From Tenacibaculum sp. Bg11-29 (GTDB taxonomy: Bacteria > Bacteroidota > Bacteroidia > Flavobacteriales > Flavobacteriaceae): a stretch of 64,000 nt of DNA. The position numbers were made by a program, and so were the translations under genes. Location of the stretch: contig NZ_PJBB01000003.1 in assembly GCF_002836595.1 (NCBI RefSeq), forward strand, positions 2,293,001 to 2,357,000, given 5' to 3'. Below the pieces are notes generated by a model. The model did no database searches, had not been told where the DNA came from, and was given only the letters and a program-made list of their open reading frames with translations. Below are positions 43,392 to 53,159 of the stretch, in pieces (position 1 is the stretch's first letter; each line of letters starts with the position of its first letter).

Positions 43392-43964
43392 TTAAGAATT
43401 AAATAATTGTAATATTTTAATTTCATCTCTTAATCCTTTTATAGCTTTATGTATGTTATTTACTACGCTTTGGTAGTTGATATCCATTACATCTGCTATT
43501 TCTTGAGTTTTAAGATTACAATTATATTTTAAATATAAAACTTCACGTTGTCTTTTGGGAAGTTTATTTAATAAGATGGTTAAGTTTTTGTTTCTAAAAG
43601 TAGTTGATTCTTGATGGGTAATAAGTTCTTCAGGAGTAAATTGAATATCAACAATATTCTCGTTAATATTACGTACCATTTTTGTTTTTTGATTTTTCTG
43701 AATTATTTTAATAATAAATCTTCTATAAGAAGTAAATAGATATGGAGCAATATGATCTAAATTACTTAAGTTTTCTCGATGTTCATAAATGTACATGAAA
43801 AAATCTTGAAGAGAATCTTCTGTAACTGTTTTGTTACCAGAAATTTTTAATCCATAATTAAATAAACTAGAATAATAATTTTTAAAAAGGGCCCCAAAAG
43901 CTTTTAAATCGCCCTCTTTTAAGGATTTCCATAAAATTTCATCAGACAATTTTTTCATAAACAA
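43392..43964 (-). CDS. ECF-type RNA polymerase sigma factor (FecI-like)
   Basis: A 190-residue sigma-70 family protein. Region 2 lies at about residues 25-95 (GALFKNYYSSLFNYGLKI, TEDSLQDFFMYIYEHRENL) and region 4 at about 125-180 (LNKLPKRQREVLYLKYNC, LKTQEIADVMDINYQSVVNNIHKA). With the FecR-like anti-sigma gene and receptor 2 it forms a cell-surface signalling unit that should activate receptor genes when the ligand is bound. The start may be the ATG at codon 3 (MKKLSDEIL). The 270 bases upstream, to receptor 3, hold the terminator at 44185. Confidence 0.92.
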   Translation of the reverse strand: MFMKKLSDEILWKSLKEGDLKAFGALFKNYYSSLFNYGLKISGNKTVTEDSLQDFFMYIYEHRENLSNLDHIAPYLFTSYRRFIIKIIQKNQKTKMVRNINENIVDIQFTPEELITHQESTTFRNKNLTILLNKLPKRQREVLYLKYNCNLKTQEIADVMDINYQSVVNNIHKAIKGLRDEIKILQLFNS

Positions 43965-44184
43965 AAGAGAATGTTTGGTTTAAATGTTCTTGAAATATAA
44001 TAAAAAATATTTAAATGTTTTTTTATTTCCTTTTTGTTTAATGCAATTCAACTTAAATTGAGTTAAAAATGAAAATTTAAATGATAAGTTATCACTTGCT
44101 TTAAATTTAGATGTTAACTTAAAATTGTGTGCACGTTATTTGCATCTACTTTTTTAGTTAGAGGAACTAGTTTTGTATATAAAA

Positions 44185-44213
44185 AAGACGTCTAAAATTA
44201 TTTTAGACGTCTT
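44185..44213 (-). terminator. Terminator of the third receptor gene
   Basis: AAGACGTCTAAAAT, T, ATTTTAGACGTCTT: a 14 bp stem followed on the minus strand by TTTT. It shares the 21-base core CGTCTAAAATTATTTTAGACG with the terminator at 25114. Confidence 0.75.
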
Positions 44214-44234
44214 CATTTTTTATTTTTAGTAATT

Positions 44235-47204
44235 TTATTTTAAATTAAAGCTAACTCTAGCAAATAAGAATCGACCACTAATACCAAATTGTTGAGATCT
44301 TCTAGACCAATCAAAACGACCTCCACTACGGTTAGCTTCAATAGCTCTATCTGGGTAAATATCTAATAAATTATTAGCACCTACTGTTAACGTTAAGTTT
44401 TCTGTAGCTTTGTAACCAACGGATAAATCAGTAACAATTTTAGAACTAAATTCTTGTTGATTAGCTATTGAACTTGTTGCTTCAGATACTTTGCCAAAAT
44501 ACACATTTCTAAAGAAAATATTAAATTTACCTGTAGTTAAATTATTGGTTAAGTTTACTTTAGCTCTTGGTACTGCTTCTTCTAAATAAATTCTACTATC
44601 TTCAGGAAAATAAGTACTTTCTTGTCCTGCATCTTTTAAAATTTGTGAAGAGTTAATTCCGCCTTCTTGTCTTGTCTGAGAAAAAGTTCCTGATAAGTCA
44701 GTTTTTAATTTTGTGTTTTCTCCAAAAGTTGCTTTGTGCGTAATTACAACATCTACTCCTGTAGATTTTGTATCTATAGCATTTGCAAAGAATGCAGCTG
44801 CTGTTGCATTTGCTTGAGTTAGTAAAGTTTGCAATTCTGCATTTGCTGCATCAACTGGTACACCGCTAGCATCAAGTGTCGGTTTAAACTGACCTGTATA
44901 TACTACTCTGTCAGCAATATTTACAATATAACCATCTACGGTAAATGAAAGATTAGATTCTGGTAACTTCGCTGTAAAACCTGCACTAAAACTATTTGAT
45001 GTTTCTTCTTTTAATTTAGGAATCCCTAATAATTGCGCTGCTTTGCTATCATTCGAAAAAGTACCAACTTCAACAGGTACACCGTCTTGGAAAATCGTAG
45101 AAGTAGAATTGTAGTTTAATTGATGTAATGATGGAGCTCTAAAGCCAGTATTAAAAGACGCTCTAATTCTAAAATTGTCAGAAGCTTTATATATAGAGGC
45201 TAATTTAAAGTTCAGCGTAGAACCAAAATCTGAATAATTTTCATAACGTGTTGCAAAAGTAGTTGAGAATACGTCAGAAAACTTAGCATCTAAATCTACA
45301 TAGGTAGCAACACTACTACGAGCTCTATCTAATTCATTTTTTGGACCAAATCCTGGAAATACCTGAGAGCCTCCTGGTCTTGAGTTTCCAAAAAAGTCTT
45401 TTAAAGGAGTTGTACCAGTAACACCATTAAAGGCCGAACCGTCAGCTTGATATTGTGTATAAGAAGCTTCTTCACCAGAAATAATTTCGTAATTTTCAAG
45501 CCTATATTCACCACCAAAAGCGACACCAAAACCATCAAAGGTATTTTCGTAAAACTTAGCTATATCTAAATTAGTCGTATTTTGAGAAAAAGCAAATCCA
45601 CCAGCATCAAAAGTTGTTCTTGATGCATTTCCTTGAGAAGCATTGTACGTATTACCAATTATAAAATTAAAAGCATTTTTACCATAGGTATTTGAAAAAT
45701 CGACACTCCATTCACCAATTTTACCTTTAATACCTATAGCTAATGATTGATCAGAAATCGTTGAGTTAATTTCTGGTAAAAAACCATTAATATACGCAGG
45801 GGTAAATGTTCTACTTTGGCTTGGTAGTCGGTAAAAACCAGCAGAATTACCATCTCTAGAGCTCATCCCTGCAAAAGAATATAATTCTGTGGCATTGTCA
45901 TCTAAAGGGAGTTTAAAGTTCGCAAAGAATCGACCTCCACGTACTTTAGATTGACCTACTCTCATATTAAAATCAGTTCTTTGTAAACCTCTTGCTGCTA
46001 ATTCAGAAGAGGTAGCATCTGTTTCTAATAAACTTTGTAAAGCTCTGAATCTTTCTGTATCTGTTCCTGTAGTTGGTGTTACGTATCCTGCTGTACTAGC
46101 AAATCCTTGTAGGTCAGAAAACAAAGCTAATTCATCACTATTCATAACATAATCAGGTATTGTTAAGTCTGATCCTCTAGAAGGTATGGTTCCTAAAGAT
46201 AAAAAATCTGAAGAATTGTAACCAGTTGTATTTGCTAATCTTTCAACAGCATTGAATCCATTAAAAATACCGCCTTCCCATTCTTTCATTCTGTTGTATG
46301 ATTTACGTACATCAAAATCCCCAGAGAAAGTAATAAAACCACCTTTTTCACCTAAAGGTAATCCGTAGCTAGCGCTAACGTTAGTCGTTTCACCATCTAC
46401 ACCACCTGTTTGAGAATTCGCGTTTTTACTAAAGTTTGCACCTGTAGTAACAGACATAGATAATTCATTGACAGTTTCGTTTAAAACAATGTTAATAACA
46501 CCCGCAATAGCATCAGAACCATATTGTGCAGCAGCACCGTCTCTTAATACTTCTAATCTTTTAATAGCAGAAGCAGGTATTGCGTTTAGATCTGTACCCA
46601 CAGAACCTCTACCAAAAGTACCATTTACATTTATTAAAGAAGAAGTGTGTCTTCTTTTTCCGTTTATTAAGACTAATACTTGGTCAGGCCCTAACCCCCT
46701 TAATGAAGCAGGATCAACATGATCTGTTCCATCTGAAATTGTTTGTGTATTAGAGGTAAATGAAGGAGCTACAAAATTTAAAATTTGGTTTAAATTTACT
46801 TGTGGCGAGGAAGCCGCTAATTCTTTTATATCGACAATGTCAATAGGTACTGGAGAATCAATGGCTGATCTACTGGGGTTTCTAGAACCTATAATTACAA
46901 TCTCATCTAGCTCTAAGCCTTCCTTAAGAATAATACTAAAATTTATTTTTCCATTAAGGGCAACCTCTTGAGTTTCAAAACCAGAAAAACTAATAATTAA
47001 TACTGCATTAGGAGCTACACTAATGTTAAAATTACCATCTAAATCAGATGAACCACCGTTGTTAGTCCCTTTTTCTAGGATATTGGCGCCTGGTAAAGGA
47101 TTATTACTGATGTCTTTGATTGTTCCTTTAATTTGTACTTGGGCACTTATTAGTTGTATGCCTAAGAATAAAAAACAAATTAAAAAAAAATGTTGTCTTT
47201 TCAT
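44235..47204 (-). CDS. TonB-dependent receptor 3
   Basis: A 989-residue outer-membrane receptor counted from the ATG at 47204, which opens a clear signal peptide ([22 protein letters not shown]). A possible upstream start at 47249 overlaps the promoter box and is rejected. A carboxypeptidase-D-like domain ([17 protein letters not shown]), plug ([38 protein letters not shown]) and barrel ending FARVSFNLK follow. There is no STN domain, so it is probably not directly coupled to the sigma/anti-sigma pair, though it may be a target of it. It is divergent from ychF. Ligand unknown. Confidence 0.9.
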   Translation of the reverse strand: MKRQHFFLICFLFLGIQLISAQVQIKGTIKDISNNPLPGANILEKGTNNGGSSDLDGNFNISVAPNAVLIISFSGFETQEVALNGKINFSIILKEGLELDEIVIIGSRNPSRSAIDSPVPIDIVDIKELAASSPQVNLNQILNFVAPSFTSNTQTISDGTDHVDPASLRGLGPDQVLVLINGKRRHTSSLINVNGTFGRGSVGTDLNAIPASAIKRLEVLRDGAAAQYGSDAIAGVINIVLNETVNELSMSVTTGANFSKNANSQTGGVDGETTNVSASYGLPLGEKGGFITFSGDFDVRKSYNRMKEWEGGIFNGFNAVERLANTTGYNSSDFLSLGTIPSRGSDLTIPDYVMNSDELALFSDLQGFASTAGYVTPTTGTDTERFRALQSLLETDATSSELAARGLQRTDFNMRVGQSKVRGGRFFANFKLPLDDNATELYSFAGMSSRDGNSAGFYRLPSQSRTFTPAYINGFLPEINSTISDQSLAIGIKGKIGEWSVDFSNTYGKNAFNFIIGNTYNASQGNASRTTFDAGGFAFSQNTTNLDIAKFYENTFDGFGVAFGGEYRLENYEIISGEEASYTQYQADGSAFNGVTGTTPLKDFFGNSRPGGSQVFPGFGPKNELDRARSSVATYVDLDAKFSDVFSTTFATRYENYSDFGSTLNFKLASIYKASDNFRIRASFNTGFRAPSLHQLNYNSTSTIFQDGVPVEVGTFSNDSKAAQLLGIPKLKEETSNSFSAGFTAKLPESNLSFTVDGYIVNIADRVVYTGQFKPTLDASGVPVDAANAELQTLLTQANATAAAFFANAIDTKSTGVDVVITHKATFGENTKLKTDLSGTFSQTRQEGGINSSQILKDAGQESTYFPEDSRIYLEEAVPRAKVNLTNNLTTGKFNIFFRNVYFGKVSEATSSIANQQEFSSKIVTDLSVGYKATENLTLTVGANNLLDIYPDRAIEANRSGGRFDWSRRSQQFGISGRFLFARVSFNLK

Positions 47205-47246
47205 ATGAAGAGTTTTTTTGTTAATATTTACTAAAAGTAGTGAAAT

Positions 47247-47254
47247 CAAATATA
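47247..47254 (-). promoter_or_regulatory. -7 box of receptor 3
   Basis: On the minus strand TATATTTG (47254-47247) is a perfect -7 box. The start is predicted near 47242, giving a 38-base leader to the ATG at 47204. Confidence 0.55.
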
Positions 47255-47339
47255 AAATGTAATAAAAATACCTAATTAGTATCTAATTAGGTAATTCTTT
47301 AAAAATTTTAATTTCTAATATTTTTAGAAATCAAAACAT

Positions 47340-47347
47340 TATATTTG
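47340..47347 (+). promoter_or_regulatory. -7 box of ychF
   Basis: TATATTTG followed by CATTCGC; start near 47352, leader about 26 bases. A short AT-rich hairpin (TTTCTAATATTTTTAGAAA) lies upstream. Confidence 0.5.
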
Positions 47348-47377
47348 CATTCGCAAAATTTTCAATAAAAGAATAGA

Positions 47378-48469
47378 ATGAAAGCAGGAATTGTAGGGTT
47401 ACCAAATGTAGGAAAATCAACATTATTTAATTGTTTATCAAATGCAAAAGCGCAAAGTGCAAATTTTCCGTTTTGTACTATTGAGCCAAACATCGGTGTT
47501 GTAAATGTACCTGATCCTAGAATTCAGGTTTTAGAGGGGATGGTTAATCCTGAAAGAGTAATGCCGGCAACAGTTGAGATTGTTGATATTGCAGGATTGG
47601 TAAAAGGAGCAAGTAAAGGTGAAGGTTTAGGAAACCAATTTTTAGCAAATATTCGTGAAACAGATGCAATTATTCACGTATTACGTTGTTTTGATAATGA
47701 TAATATTATTCATGTTGATGCTTCAATAGACCCTATTAGAGATAAAGAAACTATTGATATTGAATTACAATTAAAAGATTTAGAAACTGTTCAAAAACGT
47801 TTAGAACGTGTAAAAAGAACAGCTAAAACAGGGAATAAAGAAGCGCAAATAGAACTAGAAATCTTATTAAAAGTTGAAGAAACTTTATTACAAGGAGTTT
47901 CTGTAAGAGCTATTGAGTTTTCAGAAAAAGATAATGAAATTGTTAAATCATTACAGTTTATTACTGCAAAACCAGTATTATATGTTTGTAATGTTGATGA
48001 AGGTGCTGCTGTTAACGGTAATGACTATGTTACTAAAGTAAGAGAAGCTGTAAAAGATGAAAATGCAGAAGTAATTGTTTTAGCTGTAGGTACAGAAGCT
48101 GATATTACTGAATTAGATGATTATGAAGAGCGTGAAATGTTTTTAGCCGATATGGGGTTAAAAGAAGCTGGTGCTTCTGTTTTAATTAGAGCTGCTTATA
48201 AATTATTAAATCTACAAACCTATTTTACGGTAGGAGTAAAAGAAGTAAGAGCTTGGACTATAAATGTTGGTGATACAGCGCCGCAAGCAGCTGGAGTTAT
48301 TCATACGGATTTTGAAAAAGGATTTATTCGTGCAGAAGTAACTAAATATGAGGATTATACTTCTTTAGGGGGAGAGCAAAAAGTAAAAGAAGCTGGTAAA
48401 TTAGGCGTAGAAGGAAAAGAATACATCGTTCAAGATGGTGATATTATGAATTTTAGATTCAACGTGTAA
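47378..48469 (+). CDS. ychF: Redox-regulated ATPase YchF
   Basis: A 363-residue member of the Obg-related P-loop family that prefers ATP. The G1 motif is GLPNVGKSTLFNCLSNA, G3 is DIAGLVKGASKGEGLGNQFL, and the NVDEG segment replaces the GTP-specific NKxD, which fits ATP use. The C-terminal TGS-like domain (LQTYFTVGVKEVRAWTI) and final FRFNV are typical. It binds ribosomes and is linked to oxidative stress response. It is a single-gene unit with promoter at 47340 and terminator at 48495. Confidence 0.96.
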   Translation: MKAGIVGLPNVGKSTLFNCLSNAKAQSANFPFCTIEPNIGVVNVPDPRIQVLEGMVNPERVMPATVEIVDIAGLVKGASKGEGLGNQFLANIRETDAIIHVLRCFDNDNIIHVDASIDPIRDKETIDIELQLKDLETVQKRLERVKRTAKTGNKEAQIELEILLKVEETLLQGVSVRAIEFSEKDNEIVKSLQFITAKPVLYVCNVDEGAAVNGNDYVTKVREAVKDENAEVIVLAVGTEADITELDDYEEREMFLADMGLKEAGASVLIRAAYKLLNLQTYFTVGVKEVRAWTINVGDTAPQAAGVIHTDFEKGFIRAEVTKYEDYTSLGGEQKVKEAGKLGVEGKEYIVQDGDIMNFRFNV

Positions 48470-48494
48470 TATTATAAATAAAGATTCAAAATTA

Positions 48495-48537
48495 AAACGC
48501 TCCGTTGAATTATATTCAATGGAGCGTTTTTTTTATT
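48495..48537 (+). terminator. Terminator of ychF
   Basis: AAAACGCTCCGTTGAAT pairs with ATTCAATGGAGCGTTTT (one G-U) and runs into TTTTTT. It abuts the end of the convergent T9SS protein gene. Confidence 0.85.
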
Positions 48538-51500
48538 ATTTTACAATCATTCTTTTAGAGTTAATCTTTACTCCATCAGTATATAATGTGTATATATAAA
48601 CACCTGAAGATAAAAATTCATTATCGTAGATAATACTATTTTCACCTCTATTATTAATCATTACTTTTTGGATGAATTGACCAATATTATTATGTATTTT
48701 CAAGTATGCTGTAGTAACGTTTTCAGGAATATAGAAAGCTATTTTAGTTTCTAGTGAAGATGGATTAGGAACATTTTGATAAAGAGCTGCTTCTGGATTT
48801 CTATTTTGAGGGATATTACCATCACAAGCACAGCTTTCTATTCTTTCTATTCTTTCTATTAAGTTATTTATTTTAGATTCATGAGCTGCTAAAATAGGAG
48901 ATAAGTCTACTGAAACTGAATTTCCATTTTGAATATCTATTTGTAGTATATTACCTGTTAAAACAGTTGTTAAATCTTGATTATCTGTTCCAATACCATC
49001 TTTTAAAACAGCTAAGTCAATTGAGTTTCCATCAGCAATACTTAATGATGTTCCTGTTAAAGTAAGATTTTGATTATCTGTATTATCCTTATAAGCAGAT
49101 AAATCAATAGTTGTAGCATCGTTAGTTAAACTTAATATATTAGAGGTTGTATTAATTGTTAAGTCTTGATTATCTGTATTGTCTTTATAAGCAGACAAAT
49201 CAATAGTTGTAGTATCGTTAGTTAAACTTAATATATTAGAAGTTGTGTTAATAGTTAAGTCTTGATTATCCGTATTGTCTTTATAAGCAGACAAATCAAT
49301 AGTTGTAGTATCGTTAGTTAAACTTAATATATTAGAAGTTGTGTTAATAGTTAAGTCTTGATTATCCGTATTGTCTTTAAAATCAGAAAGGTCTAAAGAA
49401 TTCCCTCCTGAAATTACAATATTATCTCCAGTGAGGCTTAAGTTTTGACTATCTGTGTTGTCCTTATAAGCAGATAAATCAATAGTTGTAGCATCGTTAG
49501 TTAAACTTAATATATTAGAGGTTGTGTTAATAGTTAAGTCTTGATTATCCGTATTGTCTTTAAAATCAGAAAGGTCTAAAGAATTCCCTCCTGAAATTAC
49601 AATGTTATCTCCAGAGAAGCTTAAGTTTTGGCTATCCGTATTGTCCTTATAAGCAGATAAATCAATAGTTGTAGCATCATTGGTTAAACTTAATACATTA
49701 GAAGTTGTGTTGATAGTTAAATCTTGATTATCCGTATTGTCTTTGTAAGCAGATAAATCAATAGTTGTAGTATCATTGGTTAAACTTAATACATTAGAAG
49801 TTGTGTTGATAGTTAAATCTTGATTATCCGTATTGTCTTTGTAAGCAGATAAATCAATAGTTGTAGCATCATTGGTTAAACTTAATACATTAGAAGTTGT
49901 ATTGATAGCTAAATCTTGATTATCCGTATTGTCTTTAAAATCAGAAAGGTCTAAAGAATTTCCACCAGAGATTAAAACGTTATTTCCAGACAAACTTAAA
50001 TTTTGGGTATCCGTATTGTCTTTATAAGCAGACAAGTCAATGGTTGAAGTATCGTTTGTTAAACTTAATACATTAGAAGTTGTATTAATAGTTAAATCTT
50101 GATTATCGGTATTAATTGCAGATTCCCATGCTGTACCATTCCATGCTAGGAGCGATTTTTCTTCAGAATCATACACTAACATACCAATTTCGACTAGACT
50201 TAAACTACTTGTTAATGTGGTTCTTTGAGCGGTTGTTAATCTATTTAGTAAAAAACCTTTATCAGTATCAGCTAAATGAATACTCGATTTTATATTTGGA
50301 GCATTCGTTCCAATTCCTACAGTAACTCTATCGGTAGCTGTAATACCACCTAAAATCATGGTATTACTTAGTGTTGCCTTAGATCCTGCACCTATAGCAG
50401 AGGCATAACTTAAGCCATCCTCAATACGAACATTGTTACCAATAGCGGTAGAAAAATCTCCTTTAACACTTACTTTATATCCTAAACCGACGGAGTTAGC
50501 CTTAGTAATGGTATCATTAGCACCTATTAAAACGGAATAATGTGATCCATTTGGCGCGTAATTTTTATGACCAATACTTATGGTTTCTAGCCCATTATTA
50601 TACCCATAATTACCAATAGTCATATTTCTATAATGTTCTGATTTAGCTTCATGCCCAATTAAAATAGCATCATCTCGTTTAACTTTAGTATTGGTACCAA
50701 TAAACAAAGCTCTACTAACATTGATAGAACTTCCACTATAAATATAATCTGCTTTAGAACCAATTCCTATATTATCGTGGCCCTTTCTGTTCGAAAAACC
50801 AGCTTCAAAACCTAAATAGGTATTGTAATTGGCTCCTCCTACATCATTTGTTCTATTATTATCCCATCCCGCTCTGGCACCAACAAATGTATTGTAACTA
50901 CCATATTCAGTAGCTGCACCTGCTGCTTGACCAATAAAAGTATTATAAGAGCCACTACCAACATCAACACCAGAAGAATCTCCTACAAATGTATTATAAC
51001 TGGCTTCTTTTCTAAGGGCAAGAGTAACACCTGAGCGACTATTTAGATCATAACCAGCTTGATTACCAATAGCAGTATTTCTGTCACCACTTGTTATGTT
51101 AAAACCAGCTTCTGAACCTACAAATGTATTATCTGATCCTGAGTGTTCAGTATCTGTATTCGGTGCTTTAGTTGATGAAATATCATAGACTCCTCCTGCA
51201 CCTGCTTTATGACCTATATATGTATTATCATCTCCTGAGTAATTCTGTGCTCCAGCAACTTCACCTAGAAAAGTATTATCGTCCCCTTCAAAATTAGAAA
51301 ACCCTGCAGCATCACCTATAAATGTATTGTCACTTCTATTTACAGTAGCATAACCTGCCCTAAAACCTATAAAAATATTATCTACAGCTGTTGTATTATT
51401 ATAACCAGCTTCATATCCCATAAAAATATTACCATCTGCAGTTGTACTATTAAAACCAGCTTTATAGCCTATAAAAGTATTCCAAAGTGATGATGTTGTT

Positions 51501-51706
51501 ATTTTTTTACCAGCAGCAAAACCCATAAATGTATTGTATTTACTTCCAGTACCTCCAGCACCATTTGCTATAGAATCGCCGTAAAAAGTATTGTACTCCG
51601 CGCCTTGACCTGTGTTGTCCCCAGAAAAATGATTGGTGTTTTGAGCAAAACTTATTGAAGTAATAAAGAGGAATAAAATTAACTGAAGGTGTAGTTTTTT
51701 GTACAT
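48536..51706 (-). CDS. Large repetitive T9SS-secreted surface protein
   Basis: A 1056-residue exported protein. Signal peptide about 1-21 (ending ITSISFAQ). Residues about 25-420 are YadA-head-like repeats of the type N-T-F-I/V-G-x-x-A-G. Residues about 430-525 contain HLADTDKGFLLNRLTT, as in proteins of the tail-fibre/trimeric class, and LVYDSEEKSLLAWNGTAWE. Residues about 531-873 are eleven tandem units (eight of 32 residues, three of 29). A T9SS type A sorting domain follows (YQNVPNPSSLETKIAFYIPE to the end). It is probably a cell-surface or released adhesin-like protein; no enzyme motif is seen. Upstream bases 51707-52163 hold a palindrome and a short repeat. Confidence 0.85.
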   Translation of the reverse strand: MYKKLHLQLILFLFITSISFAQNTNHFSGDNTGQGAEYNTFYGDSIANGAGGTGSKYNTFMGFAAGKKITTSSLWNTFIGYKAGFNSTTADGNIFMGYEAGYNNTTAVDNIFIGFRAGYATVNRSDNTFIGDAAGFSNFEGDDNTFLGEVAGAQNYSGDDNTYIGHKAGAGGVYDISSTKAPNTDTEHSGSDNTFVGSEAGFNITSGDRNTAIGNQAGYDLNSRSGVTLALRKEASYNTFVGDSSGVDVGSGSYNTFIGQAAGAATEYGSYNTFVGARAGWDNNRTNDVGGANYNTYLGFEAGFSNRKGHDNIGIGSKADYIYSGSSINVSRALFIGTNTKVKRDDAILIGHEAKSEHYRNMTIGNYGYNNGLETISIGHKNYAPNGSHYSVLIGANDTITKANSVGLGYKVSVKGDFSTAIGNNVRIEDGLSYASAIGAGSKATLSNTMILGGITATDRVTVGIGTNAPNIKSSIHLADTDKGFLLNRLTTAQRTTLTSSLSLVEIGMLVYDSEEKSLLAWNGTAWESAINTDNQDLTINTTSNVLSLTNDTSTIDLSAYKDNTDTQNLSLSGNNVLISGGNSLDLSDFKDNTDNQDLAINTTSNVLSLTNDATTIDLSAYKDNTDNQDLTINTTSNVLSLTNDTTTIDLSAYKDNTDNQDLTINTTSNVLSLTNDATTIDLSAYKDNTDSQNLSFSGDNIVISGGNSLDLSDFKDNTDNQDLTINTTSNILSLTNDATTIDLSAYKDNTDSQNLSLTGDNIVISGGNSLDLSDFKDNTDNQDLTINTTSNILSLTNDTTTIDLSAYKDNTDNQDLTINTTSNILSLTNDTTTIDLSAYKDNTDNQDLTINTTSNILSLTNDATTIDLSAYKDNTDNQNLTLTGTSLSIADGNSIDLAVLKDGIGTDNQDLTTVLTGNILQIDIQNGNSVSVDLSPILAAHESKINNLIERIERIESCACDGNIPQNRNPEAALYQNVPNPSSLETKIAFYIPENVTTAYLKIHNNIGQFIQKVMINNRGENSIIYDNEFLSSGVYIYTLYTDGVKINSKRMIVK
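49088..50116 (-). repeat. Tandem 96/87-base coding repeats
   Basis: Within the T9SS protein gene eleven units lie head to tail. Eight A units are 96 bases (NQDLTINTTSNVLSLTN, then TIDLSAYKDNTD). Three B units are 87 bases (QNLSLTGDNIVISGGNSLDL). In coding order they run A B A A A B A B A A A. Several A units are nearly identical at the DNA level, which points to recent expansion and makes the region prone to length change and assembly error. Confidence 0.9.
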
Positions 51707-51862
51707 AAGAGGGTGTTTAATTAGCTATTGCTAATTGATTGTTTTAACAATATCTTATAAGACTTAGAGAATCATTATTAAATTAACCATTGTGTTTACG
51801 TTCTTTTTAAGAATCAGCGTTCTGTTAATTCACAAAAAATACGATACGTAAAACCTATTGCA

Positions 51863-51878
51863 GTACTCACTTGAGTAC
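51863..51878. promoter_or_regulatory. Palindrome GTACTCA-N2-TGAGTAC
   Basis: Seven-base inverted arms around CT, 157 bases upstream of the T9SS protein gene on the minus strand. Such symmetry suggests a dimeric regulator site. Nothing shows which gene it serves. Confidence 0.4.
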
Positions 51879-51955
51879 CTTAACTACGATGCTCTTTAAA
51901 CCTTATGATATTTTTGTCAAAAATACATTATCACTATGTTTTAGCTATTTTTTAA

Positions 51956-51996
51956 AGGTGGACAAATAAGGGGAGAATAGGTGGACAAATAGGGGG
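51956..51996. repeat. Direct repeat AGGTGGACAAATA-GGGG
   Basis: Two copies, 51956-51973 (AGGTGGACAAATAAGGGG) and 51979-51996 (AGGTGGACAAATAGGGGG), with a period of 23 bases, unusually G-rich for this genome. They lie about 170 bases upstream of the DMT transporter gene. The rest of 51707-52163 is AT-rich with no gene seen. Confidence 0.5.
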
Positions 51997-52151
51997 ACAT
52001 ACACGAATCAAAAAACTAAAAAACATATACTGACACATTAAAATCGCGTATTGATAGGAGCTTTTTTATTTATATATTATTTTTTAAAGAAAAGAAAGTT
52101 GACCATCGTAAATAATAATTTTTTAATATATCAAAAAAAAAGAAGTAGTGT

Positions 52152-52159
52152 TATGTTTG
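52152..52159 (+). promoter_or_regulatory. -7 box of a probably leaderless gene
   Basis: TATGTTTG ends five bases before the ATG at 52164, so transcription should begin at or next to the start codon. Confidence 0.5.
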
Positions 52160-52163
52160 TATA

Positions 52164-53063
52164 ATGAGATTAAAAAATAACTTTACGTATGGTGTATTAT
52201 TAGGGATTTTAGGAATCGTTTTATTTTCTTCTAAAGCTGTAATGGTAAAACTCGTATATAGATACGATGTAGATGCAATTAGTGCTTTATTGTTGAGAAT
52301 GCTTTTTTCTTTTCCTTTTTATATACTAATTGCGTATTATTATAGGAATGAAAATAAAGAGATAACGAATACAAGAAAAGATTATTTATGGATCTTTTTT
52401 TTCGGTTTTGTTGGTTATTACTTAGCTAGTTTTTTTGATTTTGTAGGCTTAACATATATCAAAGCGAGTTTAGAACGTATCATTTTATTTATATACCCAA
52501 CAATTGTATTGTTGTTTAATAAGTTATTCTTTAAACAACCTATAAATAAAAAACAAAGACTCGCCATTTTTATTACCTATTTAGGTATCGTAATTACATT
52601 TGGAAGCGAAGTAAGTATTTCAGGAAGCAATACTTATTTAGGAGGTTTCTTTGTGTTGTTAAGTGCAATAACTTATGCCTCATATTTGGTAGGAAGTGGT
52701 TGGTTAATTCCGAAATTTGGTGTTATGCGTTTTACGGCGTTTGCAATGTTAATATCATGTATTTGCGTTTTTATACATTTTGGAATTACCTCAAATGTAA
52801 ATATTTTTAGCTTTTCATGGCAGGTATATGCTTTGGGTTTTCTTATAGCCGTTTTTGCGACGGTTATTCCGTCATTTTTGGTTTCAATATCTATAAAATT
52901 AATAAATTCGTCAAACTTTGCCATTGTTGCAGGAGTAGGGCCAATATCAACAATTATACTTGCTACTATTTTCTTAAATGAAACAGTAACGATGCTACAA
53001 GTAGGAGGGATTATAATAGTCATATCAGGAATTTTATTAATTTCAAAAAGCAAGAAAAAGTAG
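52164..53063 (+). CDS. EamA-family (DMT) transporter
   Basis: A 299-residue protein with ten predicted membrane helices in two EamA halves. Recognisable segments are GILGIVLFSSKAVMVKL (helix 1), FFGFVGYYLASFFDFVGLTYI and ERIILFIYPTIVLLF in the first half, and GVGPISTIILATIFLNETVT in the second. It is probably an exporter; substrate unknown. It is not closely similar to the transporter at 25200. The ATG is fixed by the promoter directly upstream (52152-52159). Confidence 0.85.
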   Translation: MRLKNNFTYGVLLGILGIVLFSSKAVMVKLVYRYDVDAISALLLRMLFSFPFYILIAYYYRNENKEITNTRKDYLWIFFFGFVGYYLASFFDFVGLTYIKASLERIILFIYPTIVLLFNKLFFKQPINKKQRLAIFITYLGIVITFGSEVSISGSNTYLGGFFVLLSAITYASYLVGSGWLIPKFGVMRFTAFAMLISCICVFIHFGITSNVNIFSFSWQVYALGFLIAVFATVIPSFLVSISIKLINSSNFAIVAGVGPISTIILATIFLNETVTMLQVGGIIIVISGILLISKSKKK

Positions 53064-53159
53064 TTTTATAAATATACGGTTTTATGCTTTTATTAAAACT
53101 TAATCGATATTATTATTCCGCTAAAATTAGTATCTTCCACTTCCTAAAATTCAATAGTA

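Noticed and set aside
47205..47249. N-terminal extension of receptor 3 from 47249
   Set aside because: It overlaps the -7 box and lies upstream of the predicted transcript start; ATG 47204 opens the signal peptide.
49088..50116. CRISPR array
   Set aside because: The tandem units are in frame, directly adjacent without unique spacers, and encode part of a secreted protein.
48536..51706. Trimeric autotransporter (type V secretion)
   Set aside because: The head repeats resemble YadA, but there is no C-terminal YadA anchor; the end is a T9SS sorting domain.
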